A stretch of DNA of 64,000 bases from Ganoderma boninense (taxonomy: Eukaryota; Basidiomycota; Agaricomycetes; Polyporales; Polyporaceae), in NCBI GenBank assembly GCA_002900995.3, contig CM035307.1:806001-870000 (forward strand), read 5' to 3'. The notes beneath the pieces were generated by a model, which was not told the origin of the DNA, searched no databases, and saw only the letters and a list, made by a program, of their open reading frames with translations. Below are positions 1 to 12,345 of this stretch, piece by piece. The position numbers and the translations under genes were made by a program. Position 1 is the first letter of the stretch. Every line of letters begins with the position of its first letter.

Positions 1-805
1 CGGCGCGCGCAGTCCGACGTCCCCATCCATTACCCAGTCATGTCCCCGACGCACGTCATCTTCGACACATCTGCCCCCTCGTCTCCCGGCGGGCAGTCCA
101 TCCGTACGAGCGTACTCCCCTCTCTGGACAACAGCCCCGCCTACCCCAGCATGAGTCTCTCCGAACCCTCTGAGCCCCGACCAGCCGCGTCCAAGTCGCT
201 CACACCGTCGCCGCAGGTAATGTCCCCTAACGTCAGACTGCCGACCCCCCTGTCGGACGACTACCCGTCGCCTCGTGCCACCCCACCCCACCACGGTGCT
301 GCTCGAGCGCTCCCCTCTGTCCATGAGGCAGCTGCCCGCTGACCTCAGCGCGTCGTTCCCGGCCTCGACGTCGTACAGCACCCCCCTGGGCGGGTCCCTG
401 CTGTCTGAAGCGGGCGCCGCGCGTGCGTACACCGATCCCCTCCTGAACACGAACACAAACACGAACACGGGAGGCTCGCGCGTGCAGTCCCCGTTCTCGG
501 ACATCTACGCTGCCGACGCGTGGGCCTCCGAGTCCAGCCCCGAACGCGTCTCGCTTCCCCGCGTCGCCGGGGCTTCGCAGAGTGCGTCTTCCCCGGACGA
601 CGTGCGGTCGCCGAGCATGGCGTCGGACCTCACGCTCGACTCGGACGAGGACTTCGACGTCATGTCGCCGCGCTCGGGGATGTTCAGCCCGACGGGCCCG
701 CACGCGCACGTCGACGAGGACGACCCGTTCGAGGTTGGCTCGCAGCATGAGAGCGAGGCGTCGTGGACGAGCGTCGGCCCCCACTCGCCCGTGAACCACT
801 TCTGA
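1..805 (+). CDS. C-terminal part of a Ser/Pro-rich protein, 5' end outside window
   Basis: Open reading runs in from the left edge and stops with TGA at 803-805. The readable protein is rich in Ser, Pro, Asp and Glu, with a repeated Asn-Thr tract (near 447-471) and an acidic stretch reading DSDEDFDVMSPRSG; it ends SPVNHF. I see no folded domain or membrane segment, so this looks like a disordered tail of a larger protein. The first half (to about 290) reads in one frame and the rest in the next. No convincing intron explains the shift, so either a small intron is missed or a base is miscalled near the C-rich runs at 244-300. Family unknown; only the coding character and the stop are well supported. 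Confidence 0.55.
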
Positions 806-1536
806 GCTCGTTTGGGTCGTCGGATATCGGTTGTCGGTCCCACGGCGAGACTCTCTGCACAGTATACATGCGTCGCACGTACTCTCGCTAGTGCACTTCG
901 GTTTTAGTTTTACTTGTATCATACGTCTCTCACGGTCTCAACTCGGGTTTTCTGTCCTGCATCTCAACTCTCTGTCTGTCTCGGTCTCTGCTGCTCTGTG
1001 TACTATCGCCCCATACAGCCCACCCGGTCCAGTTACTCGTGCTCTGTGTCAGTGTAATCAATCGTCTTCCTCGCACAAAGTTTGTACTCCTGCTGTACTT
1101 AGATGCTCCATTGTACATCGTCGTCGTCGCACGCGACCTGTAAATGCCATGTAACACCACCCGTGCAACCACTCTCTGACTGAATGGAGGCTGCAGTGCA
1201 TTGTCGTCATCGATGCTGACGTCGATCAGCGACGCAGAAATCCGAGAACAGCGGCCATTTCATATGATTTAGCAGGGCGCTTCGAGGCGCTTCGCCGGCG
1301 AGGTCTACCCCGCACTCGCGACGGATGTCACCGTGCCATGCGGAGTGCAGGCGTTTGGTATTGTGGGTCCAGCTCGCACCATCAACTCGCTGTCACTGTC
1401 ATTGGAAGGCATCACCCCGATCCGCTTCATTCTAGCGTCCCCACTGCCCTCAGGAGGCTCACATATAGACTCCAGGAATCGCAATTTACAGGCTAAATAG
1501 GGAAGCTTTGAAGAGCTCGTGCTGATCGGGTCAAGG
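806..1536. other. intergenic region, no gene seen
   Basis: A pyrimidine-rich spacer follows the stop at 805, with TCTCTGTCTGTCTCGG-like stretches near 965-990. It should hold the 3' end of the upstream gene and the promoter of the Nudix gene. I see no coding signal, RNA gene or repeat family in it. Confidence 0.5.
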
Positions 1537-3311
1537 ATGCCATCGAGCTCGAGCGCAGGAGCAATGCCCAAGGGCCGCGTCAAGACTTCGGAGCACCACC
1601 GGCCCCCCTTCGACCTCAACAAGGCCTCCATCCCCCAGCTCACGCCGGAGTCACGCAGGTGCGCAACGGGCCTTCCTCGGGAGGGACGGCGTATACCAGT
1701 GGCATGCGTCTCGTGGCTTAGTACTTACACGATTCGCACTGGCACACGGTTTCGCAGATGCATACAGAGGCTCGCCGCGTACCGGCCTCCGAAGTCGCCC
1801 TTCCGGTTCCCCAAGTCGAGGATCGCGGCCGTGCTGGTCGCGCTCTTCGTCGGGCGCATGGGCGACATATACGTCCTTCTCAGCAGGTGCGTGGGCGTGT
1901 GTGTCAGTGTGTTCCTGCAGCTCCGGTCCGGGGGTCTCACGCAACGGGCTTTGGCAGGCGAGCGTCGCATTTGCGGACGTACGCGGGGGACACGGTCCTC
2001 CCTGGGGGCAAATGGGAGCCTCGGGACAAGAGCTATGAAGCCACTGCGGTGGGTGTCGTTACTTTCCGCTTCGATGCGGGGGCGTCCCGCCGGGCCGACT
2101 CAGAGACGCAGATACTGACTGACGTCCTTGCAGAGACGAGAGGCCTATGAGGAGGTAATTTGCTGCTACTTCTCCCTTCGCGGGCCGGGATGTTTGTTTA
2201 ATATTATTGACGGCCGCAGATTGGGTCTGCCTCTAGACTACGCGAAGGTGCCGTTGCTGTGCGTGCTCGAGCCGGTCCTCACCATGAGCAGCCTCATAGT
2301 CGTACCGTACGCCCCTCATCGCTCTTCTTTCGATCGACCTCCGGCTCACGGTTCACGGCTCACGGCTCGCGGCCGGCTCGCGGTTCCCCGCTGGCGACAT
2401 TCCAGAGTGGTCGTGTTAATCCTGGACAACACGCTGCAGGTCCGTGCCGGCCGTCCGGAATTGCGCCTCGCCCCACCGCTAATTTTCATCTTCACACCGC
2501 TCCCCACGCACATGCACTACACATGCATATCCATACACGCACACACACACAGCCGGTACTGAACCAGGCGGAGGTCGCAGCGCTCTTCTCGCACCCGCTC
2601 GCCGGCTTCCTGCGGGACGCGGACCCCCCGCAGCCGCTCGCGGCCGAGCCGGAGATGCTCGAGATGAAGTACCACACCTTCGTCGACTACAGCTCGAACA
2701 CGATCCCGGGCAAGCTCCGCACGCACTACTTCCTCACCGGCAGAGAGGCCGGCGGCACGAAGCCGATATTCGGCCTCACCGCGTGCGTCCCCCTCCCCTC
2801 CCTCCTCCTTCTTCCTTCCCTCTTCCCCACCTCTCTCTCCCACTCTCGCTGCCCTTCGCCTTCATTTTCATGTTTCTCGTCTCCCGCTTCTTGCACAGCA
2901 AACACTAACTCGCCTCTCCTCGCCCTGCCGCTCCCGCTCCCACGCTCGCAATCTCCGGTCTCCCCCTCCTCGTCCTGCTCGTCCTTGGACCTTTTTTGGA
3001 CCTTCTGCAGCGGGATGCTCATCCAGGTTGCGGCGATCGGGTACGGGCGCGAGCCCGACTTCGAGGCGGGCGCGCCCGACGAGCCGCCCATGGCGCAGCG
3101 CATCGCGTACGCGCTCCGCACCGACCCCGTCTTCCGCGCCGCCGCCGCCGCCGAGGGCATCGACCTGGACAGGACGCCCGACCCGGCTGGGTTTGCGCGG
3201 CGGGAGGGGAGGGATGATGAGAGTGTGAGGGAGAGGGAGAGTGCGAGGAAGGGGAAGGGCGGGCAGTCCGGGAGTGGGGGGAGGCGGGGGTGGTCTCGCG
3301 CGAAGCTGTAA
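1537..3311 (+). CDS. Nudix hydrolase, CoA-pyrophosphatase (Pcd1/NUDT7-like) type
   Basis: Exons read as 1537-1658, 1758-1886, 1958-2048, 2134-2154, 2220-2306, 2406-2439, 2553-2782 and 3011-3311. Together they encode a Nudix fold: an N-terminal region, then LPGGKWEP, the Nudix helix REAYEE followed by IGLP, then VLEPVLT, VVVLILDN and LFSHPLAGF, which fit peroxisomal coenzyme A diphosphatases. Family members cleave CoA or oxidised CoA to 3',5'-ADP and phosphopantetheine; the REAYEE glutamates bind the metal. Exon 4 is only 21 nt and holds the catalytic core. After it, the splice at 2219/2220 gives the conserved I-G-L-P only if one G of the GGG at 2223-2225 is ignored, so a one-base insertion or assembly error is likely. 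The last exon adds a Lys/Arg/Gly-rich tail after FARREG. The intron 2783-3010 is unusually long for this window. No clear PTS1 ends the protein. Confidence 0.85.
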
Positions 3312-4254
3312 GCTGTTCGAGTCCGAAGTTGTCAGTGAAGCTGGAACATGGAATCTGGAACTCATCGGCGTCACGGTGCTGGAGAGCGGTACCGGGGGCA
3401 CCTGGGGTTCGGCGTCGTGGGACGGATTCATATTCATTCATGTACTGTATTGCATAGCGGGTGCTCCACATACTTTATGTTGTGCTTGGTTGCCTTTCAT
3501 GCTGCTCTTTGGTTAGTCCCGACCAGACCGGGGTTTGGCCGAACCTACAGAGCTCTTTGGGGCGTCCGGTGGGGCCGTCGACTCGCGATTCGGATCGGAT
3601 CTCAATTGTGACAATTGTCGTGCCATTGGACTTGGAGTATGCAGATCCGCCCGTGCGGTGGTGCCTCAGGGCCATATACCAGCTGTGCGCTACACCTGCA
3701 TCGGGATCTCTCACGCCCGGAACAGCCAGTGGACCCTTGAGGGTTCCCATATGACGGTATGAAAGCCGGGTGCTTCTCTGGATAAGTAAGTATGACCTCA
3801 GCGCTGCATGGTGCTGGGCCGCGGCCTCGCGTCCACTGCGCCAAGGAACATTCAAAATCGCTTGCCGGCGTCGTGCCACGGAACGAGATCTTCGGCGATG
3901 TGGCAGAGCGCATCCGAAGCGAAGTTTTCATGAAGTGAGAAGCGGCAATATGAGGATGTGGAGGGGCGAACCTTGTGCGACGTCGGAAGGAAGGCGAGGA
4001 TGCGCAACGGGCGGCAGGCCCAGAAAGGGAGCCGCGGGAATTACATAAGCCGGCCTTGCGCTCTCCACGCCACATTTGTTGCGGCGGTGGCCCTCCCCGC
4101 GCCCTCGACTGCCCCTCCCCTCACCTCCCACCGTCCTCGTTCCGCTCGCCAGGACAGCCCCCTCATATCCCTTTATTTCCCTCGCCCTGTCTGCACCCGT
4201 CTCCTTCCCGACGACCCACGACTGAACCCAAAGAACCCCAGCCCACCACGACAC
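3312..4254. other. intergenic region, no gene seen
   Basis: Spacer between the Nudix gene and the next coding stretch. Open frames here are short and on both strands without splice logic. Pyrimidine-rich sequence from about 4080 to 4210 may be the promoter of the downstream gene. Confidence 0.4.
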
Positions 4255-5853
4255 ATGCCACAGGTCTACCGACGCCATTCGGACCACAATCCACGCCCGT
4301 CCCTCGTCCCCGCCGCCGGTCCAGCATGGTCCCCGCAGGCCCCAGCCCACCGACGTAGACGACTCCATCGTCCTCGCCGACCTCGTGCGCACGGCGAGGC
4401 CTCGCGGCTGCGCAGGCGCGGGGCGATGCGCCTCGACCATAACCCTGGCGGCCCCGCCCGTGCCCCTCCCCCGCCCCTCCCCCAATCACCAGCGACAATA
4501 GCAACGGGTCCGCAGGTCCCAGCTCGTACGCGCCGCCCTCACGCCCATCATCATCGAGCCGTCCCGCACGCCAAGCCCCGAGCCCGAACCCGAGCAAGAG
4601 CCGGGCGCAGACGAGTACACGTACACCGTGGGGCCCGTATGGCGGGACTGGGAGGGCCGGGCGCCGCTGCTCCAGGCCCAGGGCGTGGGGCGTGGGGCAG
4701 AGGGCGTGCAGGCGGTGGAGATTCTCAGCGAGACGACGCAGGCGGGGCAGGCGTATGTCCTGTATTGCGGGGGGGAGGACATGGCGTGCTGCGAGGATGA
4801 TGACGAGGAAGCACGACCGCGACGCTTCGAGCCTTCGCTCTTCCCTGCCTCGCCCGCCCCTTCTTACTCGGCTGGCCGGTCGCTGCCGTCCTCGTCGTCG
4901 AGAGTGCGGAAGACAAACGGGTGCGGGGCACTCGTGCATGTGCGCACGTATCCACAGCGGCCGCGCGGGGTTTGGATGGCGAAGGAGGACGCGCCGAGAC
5001 TGTCGTGGGACTCGACCCCGCATACTGCGACCATCCCGCGATGGACAAGATGCTCAAGAGCGCATGCGGGTGCATACGAGAAGGCATCGGCTGCTCCGTC
5101 TGGTACGTCTCTTGCCCCTTTGTCTTGTCCTTGTCCTTGTCCGTGTCTCGCACGCCCTGACCGTGACGCCGTAGCGGGAACATGCTCGGGACCCGGTACG
5201 TGCCCTGCCAGGCTGCGTCCGAGAGCATCTTCTCCCCCACCCTAAGCAATCCCCTCCGCCCCCCTCGTCAAGACCCATCCGCCCGTTCGGCCCGGGCTAT
5301 TGGGACGCGCGCCCCCCGCCAGGACACCACCGCCGCTCGACGTCATCGACGGACCCTTCGCATGCGCATCTCCCTTCATATTACACCTTCTTTGCGGACC
5401 GGGTCACCGCGTGCCCGCCGTACGATGCCCCTTCACACACTGCGGCCGCGGCGATACCGCCGCAACTAGAAATGCGCCGTGAATTCCCTCGTCCGGCGTC
5501 ACCAGAGATCGACTACGGGTACCGGTGGACAGCGTCCCCACAGCCAGCCCCGACGCCACTCCCGCCGCCTCCCCGTGAGCGAGTTCAGCTCGTCGAGCGA
5601 CCGCGAACCGTCCTCGCCGGTGTTTGCGCTGCCGCCGTTGCCGACGCTGAGCCGGAATCCGAGCCAGCTGCGCCCGCTGTCGACGTCGCTCCCGCTGTCG
5701 ATATCCGTGGCGACACGCGAGCCGCCGCCGCTCGTCGTGAGCACGCCGAGCGGCGAGCCGGGGCTGGGCTTGGACCCAGACGGCGTGCCCCTGGGCGAGT
5801 TGGACGAACCGAGTTCGCCGGACAAGGAGAGCATGTCGTGGCCGGGCCGTTGA
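4255..5853 (+). CDS. uncharacterised protein with a clustered-Cys motif; reading frame broken
   Basis: Protein-like sequence can be followed on the + strand but hops between frames. Segments are ALTPIIIEPSRTPSPEPEPE to CEDDDEE (about 4530-4810), then DPAYCDHPAMDKMLKSACGC to GCSV across an intron at 5103-5174 into CGNMLGTRYVPC, then PGYWDARPP and SYYTFFADRVTACPP (about 5290-5440), and a Ser/Pro/Asp-rich tail ending DKESMSWPGR at 5853. The cysteines (CGC, GC-x2-CG, VPC) suggest a small zinc-binding knob; I cannot name the family. At least three frame changes (near 4800-4890, 5235-5265 and 5570) have no intron signal and lie close to C runs. Because each segment stays open and acidic/Pro-rich like real protein, base-call errors are more likely than an old pseudogene. 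The start ATG at 4255 is a guess. Confidence 0.4.
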
Positions 5854-7033
5854 CCCTTTCTCAATATTCAAATCATCGTGCGACGTCTGCGACTCCTCCG
5901 ATCTTCAAATACACCTTACACCTTACGCCTTCGCATCTGCTTCTGACGACTTTCGGATTTCCATTCGGCGAAGCGAGCTGCTAACTTGTTCTTGCCTAAT
6001 CATTATCTTTGATTGATGTACCTTAGGGCCGCAGGTGGCTAGTGGCGAGTACAGCGGACATTCCCGTGCCGCTTCCGCTGATTCGACGGAGCCCCTGCGG
6101 TCCCGGGGTGATGTTTGTGTACGTACTGGTTGGTTAACGGCGTGACTCGGAATTGGGCTTGTTTGTTTGTTTATTTGTTTGTTTGTTTGCGTTCGTTGCT
6201 TATCCCGCTATGTCTGTCCTATCTGTTAGATTATGTACCGCTTCCCTTTTTTCTTCCGACCACTCCATCCCTCATCCATGTCTTCATCGCCACTACACCT
6301 ACCCATCACTGTAGGCTTTCGTTGCCTCTCAGATTTACTTCCCCCATCTCACCACCACATCCGTATTTCTACATCCTCCCCCCTCCACCCCTTCTTTCGA
6401 ATTGACTATCTCACATCTGCATTGTTTATACCATAGTCATGGTCGCATAGTTTCGCTTACGCTTACGCATCTGTCATTTGTACTATATCTATGCGCAATC
6501 GCATTCATGTGGATGGTTGGACTGGGATAGTCTCGGCAATTTGTGATCTTCAAAGTGCATGCTGGACCTAGGTTCACTCACACACTGCACGTCAGTTGTC
6601 TCTTGGATACTCTGACGCCATCTTCTGAGCACCATACGGCATCCCAGCGGCATCTTAAGTGCCCGATGTTGCCTCCGTACAAATGATCTAACCGGATCAT
6701 GGATCAAAGTACGCGAGTGACGGTAGCCGGACGTTGCCGAAGAGTAAGCTTATGGCGGTGTGTTCTGGCATTGAGGAGGCCTCCTGATCGAGGATGCGAT
6801 TATCTGCAGCCCAGCTCGGACCTTTGCGCGTGCGTGCCCACAGGGCCATTCAAAATACCCCATGCGCCCCCTCGCTCTCTTCTCCATCTCGCTCTCTCTC
6901 TCTCCTTTCTGCGGCAGCACGACCCCCACGACGACTCGGGGCTAGCGCTGCGTCAGCGACACTACCAAGACAAACACACGCATATACACCGTCATTCACG
7001 TTATTAGGGCAGACGAGAGGCTTCTCGAGCACC
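5854..7033. other. intergenic region with pyrimidine-rich promoter
   Basis: No gene recognised. It contains a TTTG microsatellite (6158-6190), a long T/C-rich stretch (6230-6420), and a CT-rich stretch at about 6870-6910 just before the DPP III start, typical of fungal core promoters. Confidence 0.5.
6158..6190. repeat. TTTG microsatellite
   Basis: About eight near-perfect GTTT units with one TTTA variant, in noncoding sequence. Confidence 0.85.
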
Positions 7034-10000
7034 ATGGCCAAGTTCTCTGCAGCTGAACGCTTCCTCGCGGACAAGGCCGCGCCCTACTGCAGCCTCAACG
7101 TCGCCAGCTCCTTCGGCCTCCTCAGGTGCGTCTCTGTCTCCAAACATGCTCTCATTCTGGTTCTGGGATGAGAGGAAGTGGCACTGACGCATCTGCGATC
7201 GATCCGTCCGCCCGCTCGTCCGTCCGTTCGTCCGAATCAATGGCGCAGCCCGAAGGAGAAAAAGTACGCGCACTACGTCGGCCAGGCGTCCTGGGCCGGG
7301 GCGCGCGTCATACAGGGCCAGTGGACGCCGCAGGCGGAGAAGCTCTACGACCTCCTCATCCTGACGTTCAGCGCGAACGGGAAGCTCGCGGACCTCGACG
7401 CGCTCCGCGCCAGCAGCGGCGTCTCGGCGGAGGAGTGGGACGACTTGCTGCAGTACACCAGCCAGGTACGTCCTCCCTCCCACCCACCCATCATCAGCGT
7501 TTCCTCGCTATATGCGGCGTGCGCGGGGTAAGTGCGGCTAGGGCGCTGAAAGGTGGCTGGGGGGATTCCAACGCGTAGGTCTGAGCAACCTGGTGAACTA
7601 CAAGTCGTTCGGGTTCACGAAGATCGCGCCGCGCATCCCCGAGGACAAGTTCGCGGCGGTCGTCGCCAAGTCGGCGAACGCGGCGAATGCGGTCCCGCTC
7701 TTCGATGAGCTCAAGGGCCACCTGTACGAGCTCGAGCCCGAGTCCAGCAACTTCATCGGCAAGCGCTCCCTCGGCCACGTCTCGAACTACTACCTTGGGA
7801 GCCCCCCACCGACGAGGAGGTCGCGGCGATCCAGGCGGCCGCGGAGAAGCTCCACCTTTCTGCTCTGAACACCCGGTAAGTTCCTGTGATGATAGTGATA
7901 GGTGGGCGGTGGTTGATAAGACTGAGTATGCGGTGCAGTGTACGGAAGGAGAGCCCGGACAACTTCGCGCTCTTGATCGCGTCCGCAGACACCAAGCCCA
8001 AGGAGACTCACGAGTTCAAGATCGGCGAGAGGACCGCGCGCCTCACCGTTGAGTACGGCGACTTCTCTGGGCCATGAAAAAGGCTGCCGATGCGCTCACC
8101 AAGGTGAGCCGTGGCTACACACAAGCAAATGCGATCCCGATCCCGTGCAGCGGAAGTCTGACTTGCCGTCGCCGGAAATGGATAGGCCGTCAAGTACGCC
8201 GCCAACGACCACCAGGTCGCCATGCTCGAGAAGTACACCGAGTCGTGAGTTCCCTGTGGCCGACAATCCAGATGCGTCTTCTGAATACGTGAAACGTGTA
8301 GCTTCAAAACTGGTTCCATCGATGCTCACATCAAGGGCTCTGAGCACTGGGTGAGGGACGTTGGCCCTGTCGTCGAGAGCTACATCGGCTTCATCGAGAC
8401 CTACGTCGATCCGTACGGCGGCCGTGCCGAGTGGGAAGGTTAGCCCTAAAATTCTGTAGGAAGACTCGCCACTAGTCTAACTTACTTTCAAACAGGTTTC
8501 ACAGCGATCGTCGACAAGGCACTGAGCGCGAAGTACGAGAAGCTCGTGCACGACGCGCCAGAGCTTATCAAGGTCCTGCCGTGGGGCCAGGACTTCGAGG
8601 TCGACGTCTTCCGCAAGCCCGACTTCACCGCGCTCGAGGTCTTGACGTTCGCTACTGGGGGCATCCCGGCTGGTATCAACGTGAGTGCGAGAATAAGCTT
8701 CGTAGGGGGTGAATGGATTAAGCAGCCGTTCCTAGATCCCGAACTACTACGAGATCCGCGAGGCTCACGGGTTCAAGAACGTCTCGCTGGCTGTAAGTAT
8801 ATGCTCAAGATAATCATAAATTGCCATATCTCACCGCGGTGTTGCAGAACATTCTTGCAGCCAAGGCACCGAGTCAGCTACCTTCTTCGTCGATCTCGGC
8901 GCTTCGTGATGCTGATTAACCACTGCAGATGAGGAGCTAACCTTCATCCACCCCGACGATGTCGAGCTCTATAACAGGTGGGATTCTCGTGCGTTTGAGC
9001 TGCTCGTCGCGAATCACGAGCTCCTCGGCCACGGTACCGGCAAGCTCTTCAAGGAGAATGAGGACGGCACGAAGAACTTCGACCCGGCGAAGATCATCAA
9101 CCCCCTCACTGGCAAGCCTATGTATGTTTACGTCTAGTTGTATGCGCGAGTATGATGCTGACAATCGTTGGCAGTACCTCGTGGTACAAGCCTGGACAGA
9201 GCTGGGATACCGTGCTCGGCGAGGTCTCCTCTTCCATGGAGGAGTGCCGCGCGGACACCGTCGGCCTGTACCGTAAGTCGCTCCCTCCTACTTGTCAATC
9301 GTTACAGGACTCACCATCGCGTCAATACGGCCGCTAGTCTGCAGCAACCTCGACATCCTCAAGATCTTCAAGTACACCGACCAGCAGGACATCGACGACA
9401 TCCAGTACATCACCTTCCTGCTCACCGCGCGCGCGGGAATCCGCGCGCTCGAGTTCTACGACCCCGCGAACAAGAAGCACGGCCAGGCGCACATGCAGGC
9501 ACGGTGCGTCCCCCCTGCCCCTAGACATGCGCGCTGATGTGCCGACACGCCAGGCCAGCCTCGGCATCACGCAGCACCTCATCGCGTCGGGCATCGCGCG
9601 CCTCGAGGAGGTGCGCGGCGCGGACGGCGCGCTCGAGAACGCGTACGTGCGCGTCGACCGCGCGAAGGTCCTCGCGGAGGGCAGGGACGCGTCGGCAAGC
9701 TGCTCGTGAACATCCAGGTGCGGAAGAGCACCGCGGACGGCCCGGGCGCGAGGGCGTACTACACTGAGCTCACGACGCCCATCGCGGGGTGGGAGGGCGA
9801 GTTGAGGGACTTGGTGCTCAGGAAGAAGCTGGTGAGTCGTCGTTTTCGGAAAGTTGGGTTTGGCCCGCCGCTTCTCCCCACTCCTCCCGCCTCTCCCCCT
9901 TCTCCCTCTCTCTCCCCCTTCCGCCTCTCAAACTCCGACATTCGAACCCTGGACCCTCGGCAGGGGATGGACGCGGGGGCAGCCGGTAATCCATGCATGG

Positions 10001-10166
10001 TTGTATGCTGACGGGGTCCCGTTTCCGTTGCATGTCTCGCTGCACGCAGCCGCGGAAGATCTTCGTGCAGCCGAACACGTTCGTCGAGAACGACGAGGTC
10101 GTGCTCAAGGAGTACCCCCTCACCGCCGCCGGCGCAATCGAGAGCTTCATCGAACGCAACCTCTGA
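7034..10166 (+). CDS. dipeptidyl peptidase III (M49 zinc peptidase)
   Basis: About fourteen exons can be chained from ATG 7034 to TGA 10164-10166; clear ones include 7034-7125, 7249-7465, 8302-8438, 8496-8680, 8736-8792, 9175-9272, 9338-9503 and 10050-10166. The M49 signature HELLGH is at 9015-9032 (two His bind zinc, Glu is the catalytic base) and the second motif EECRAD at 9237-9257 supplies the third zinc ligand. NYKSFG (from about 7595) and the C-terminal [19 protein letters not shown] region also fit the family. The enzyme removes dipeptides from the N-termini of short peptides in the cytosol. The frame is interrupted by single missing bases: one C near 7581, C6 instead of C7 at 7802-7807, GGG instead of GGGG at 8069-8071, GG instead of GGG at 8865, and G instead of GG at 9691. 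The 8888-8930 junction is unresolved. Everything else is conserved, so I read the gene as functional with assembly errors. Confidence 0.92.
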
Positions 10167-10294
10167 TGCACGCATGCAACTGCATGTGTTCCTGTCGGGG
10201 TCGCGGGGTCGCGGGAGGTTCGCGGGCGTCGGAAGCTGGCTGGGAAATCGGTCGGGATCTTGGCGGGGGCGGCGTGGCGTCATACCAAGAGAAA

Positions 10295-12345
10295 GAAGGA
10301 TGTACGATTCAGATAAGTGGACACCTGGGTTGTCCTCGGAGGACTCTTCGAGGCTCGAAGGCGCAGCCGCGTGTTGCGGGCGTTGGATATCGCGTATCGC
10401 GTATCGTATCGGGGTGCCGAATCGCAGACTGATCACTGCATCTTGTACTTGGTATACCGATGTCACATTCTCCGGTCTCCCGGTCGCACGCCAAGGCGGA
10501 ACGTTGCATCCTCGGTCCCCTTTCGAGAACCGCGCGCCGAACGCCAGCGAAGAAGGCATACTCCACTGTATGTCTTGGTCATCGCTCGTCGCACACACGG
10601 ATGTTGGAGCCAGATATTAAGGGACCAAAGGGGGTTTGTGCGTGATCCAGGCTCAGAGATTGGATCATAGCGAAGGCGATAAGTACGGGTAGGATGCGTG
10701 TATTGGAATGCGCGCCGAGGCGTTATTCATTCCATGTAGGTGCATGACGAGACTACTCACTCGAGGGTGTCTGCAGTGAAGCAGCGGGGGATCGCTCGAG
10801 TCGTCTATGTACACAGGTGTACTAGGCGTCGTAGTAACGAGAATGGCGTGAAGCCCACTGGCACGCAGGCGTCGCCGACGACTCGAGGGTACCTGCAGGG
10901 CAAGGAACTACAGCGTGCATGTGGAGAGGGAGGCTTGGCAAGCCTGCGGCCGCCGTTTGCACGCCGGGGCGTGTGGCAAGGGCCCGTCGTTTAACCCTTC
11001 GCATTCGTCTGGATCATCAGAAAGCAGACGATAACAAACGTGCGATTGGGAGGCAGTCGCGGAGGGCCAGTGCTGCGTCCTCCTGGCTATGACGTGGATG
11101 GAAGGAGGGATTTACCCAAAGATGAGTTGTTTTTGATGCTTGACAGGTGCAAGGATGTAGGGGGCGTGTGGCGGGGCTGTCCGGTTACGGTACATCCCGA
11201 GGAGGAGAAGCGCGACAGCGGTGGGGGCCCTGTTTTGCGAAATTCCAGCTGGTAAGCAGTGGAAATGAATGGGTGGGCAAGGAAGCACGGACGAAGACGA
11301 GATGAACACGAAGGTGTCTGGCGGAGATGTCAGAAGTCAGAACTAGACTCCGAGTCCGCAGCCGCTGCGGCGGGCAGAAGTCGCAGTAGCAGCACTCACA
11401 TTGGACGAGGAGGAAGGCATGCGGAGCGACGATTAGCGGCTGGAAAGAGGGCACGGTTGGCGATCAAGCTCACTGAGAGGTTGTCGACATTTCCGTCGGG
11501 AGAGCAGGGCGATGCGACGATAAGTTGGTTGTTGCCCGTTCGTCAAAGCCTCCACTAGCAATGGTGAGTCGGGGACTTCTGGAACAAGGAAGAGAGTAAC
11601 AAGACTAAAATAAAATAGCGAAAGCTAACTTCACCGAGGTGGGCGTTGCGCTTTCAAAGATCACGACGAACCGAAGGGCTAAGTAAGTATGTCGTCGCTT
11701 CGGATGAGCCCACGAGGAAGGCCACGATGACAGGGAGCACCGCCACCTCGAGCATGGGGAGCAGCCGGGAGAAGGCGCTTGGCGTCTTGAGACTGGCTCC
11801 AAGGATGACGAGCGCAAACGGGATGGTGATCCACTGGTAGTCCAAGAAGTTAGCCGAGATATTAAGTCAGCGGGGTAGATTGGCATAGATTGACAGCCCG
11901 CAAGCCTGCACAGAAAAGGGAGTGGACAGTATAGTATACCAGTACCAAAATGATTAGAGTGCGAGCGTGCTAGCCTTGGGCCGTCCGTCGGGATTCATGG
12001 AGTGCGGACTCGCTTTGGACGTCGACGACAAGCGCCTTCAGCGACTGAATGAGGGCTCTCGGGAGCGACACGATGGGGGCGCACATGGCCTGCGTCGCGA
12101 TGGCACGGAGAGGTGGACAGTGGGCTCATACGCCATACCTTCTGAGGAGTGTCGGTGGGTTGATGATCGCACTGCGTCGTGCAATGCTCTGCGTGGCGAC
12201 ATTGAGCATAGGATACCTGGGGTCTGAGGTCTTTTGGAACAGAGAGAGATCCGTAGTCGCACTGCTTTTGGCCACCACACTTTTCTTCCTCCCGGACACG
12301 AAATTTCCGACATCGTCCTTCTCCTTGAGCGAGTTTAGAGAGTGC
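10295..12345. repeat. segmental duplication, left copy (AEC locus)
   Basis: Recognisably similar in the same orientation to about 15885-17990. Shared landmarks: the GAGAAAGAAG-A-GT-CGATT start, GGCGCAGCCGCGTGTT, TATCGTATCGGGGTGC, CGCACGCCAAGGCGGAACGTTGC, TACCTGCAGGGCA, and the 3' half of the AEC gene on the minus strand. Divergence is substantial, with many substitutions and indels, so the duplication is not recent. Similarity fades near 12345, inside the large central exon of the AEC gene. Confidence 0.75.
11198..12345 (-). pseudogene. decayed 5'-truncated copy of the AEC-family transporter
   Basis: On the minus strand the pieces match the intact gene at 16767-18807: KEKDDVGNF and NVATQSIARRSAIINPPTLL from the central loop (12126-12340), IPFALVILGAS and LRFVVIFESATPTSVK (11650-11880), and RAPTAVALLLLG at the C-terminus (about 11198-11235). 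The first exons encoding the N-terminal membrane helices are absent. The terminal stop codon of the intact copy is replaced by Gly and reading continues. Segments lie in different frames with stops between them. I see no way to a full transporter, so this is a relic of the segmental duplication. Confidence 0.75.

Noticed and set aside
4163..5023. 286-codon minus-strand frame
   Set aside because: Arg/Gly-rich shadow of GC-rich coding DNA; the + strand carries the conserved Cys motif with a proper intron.
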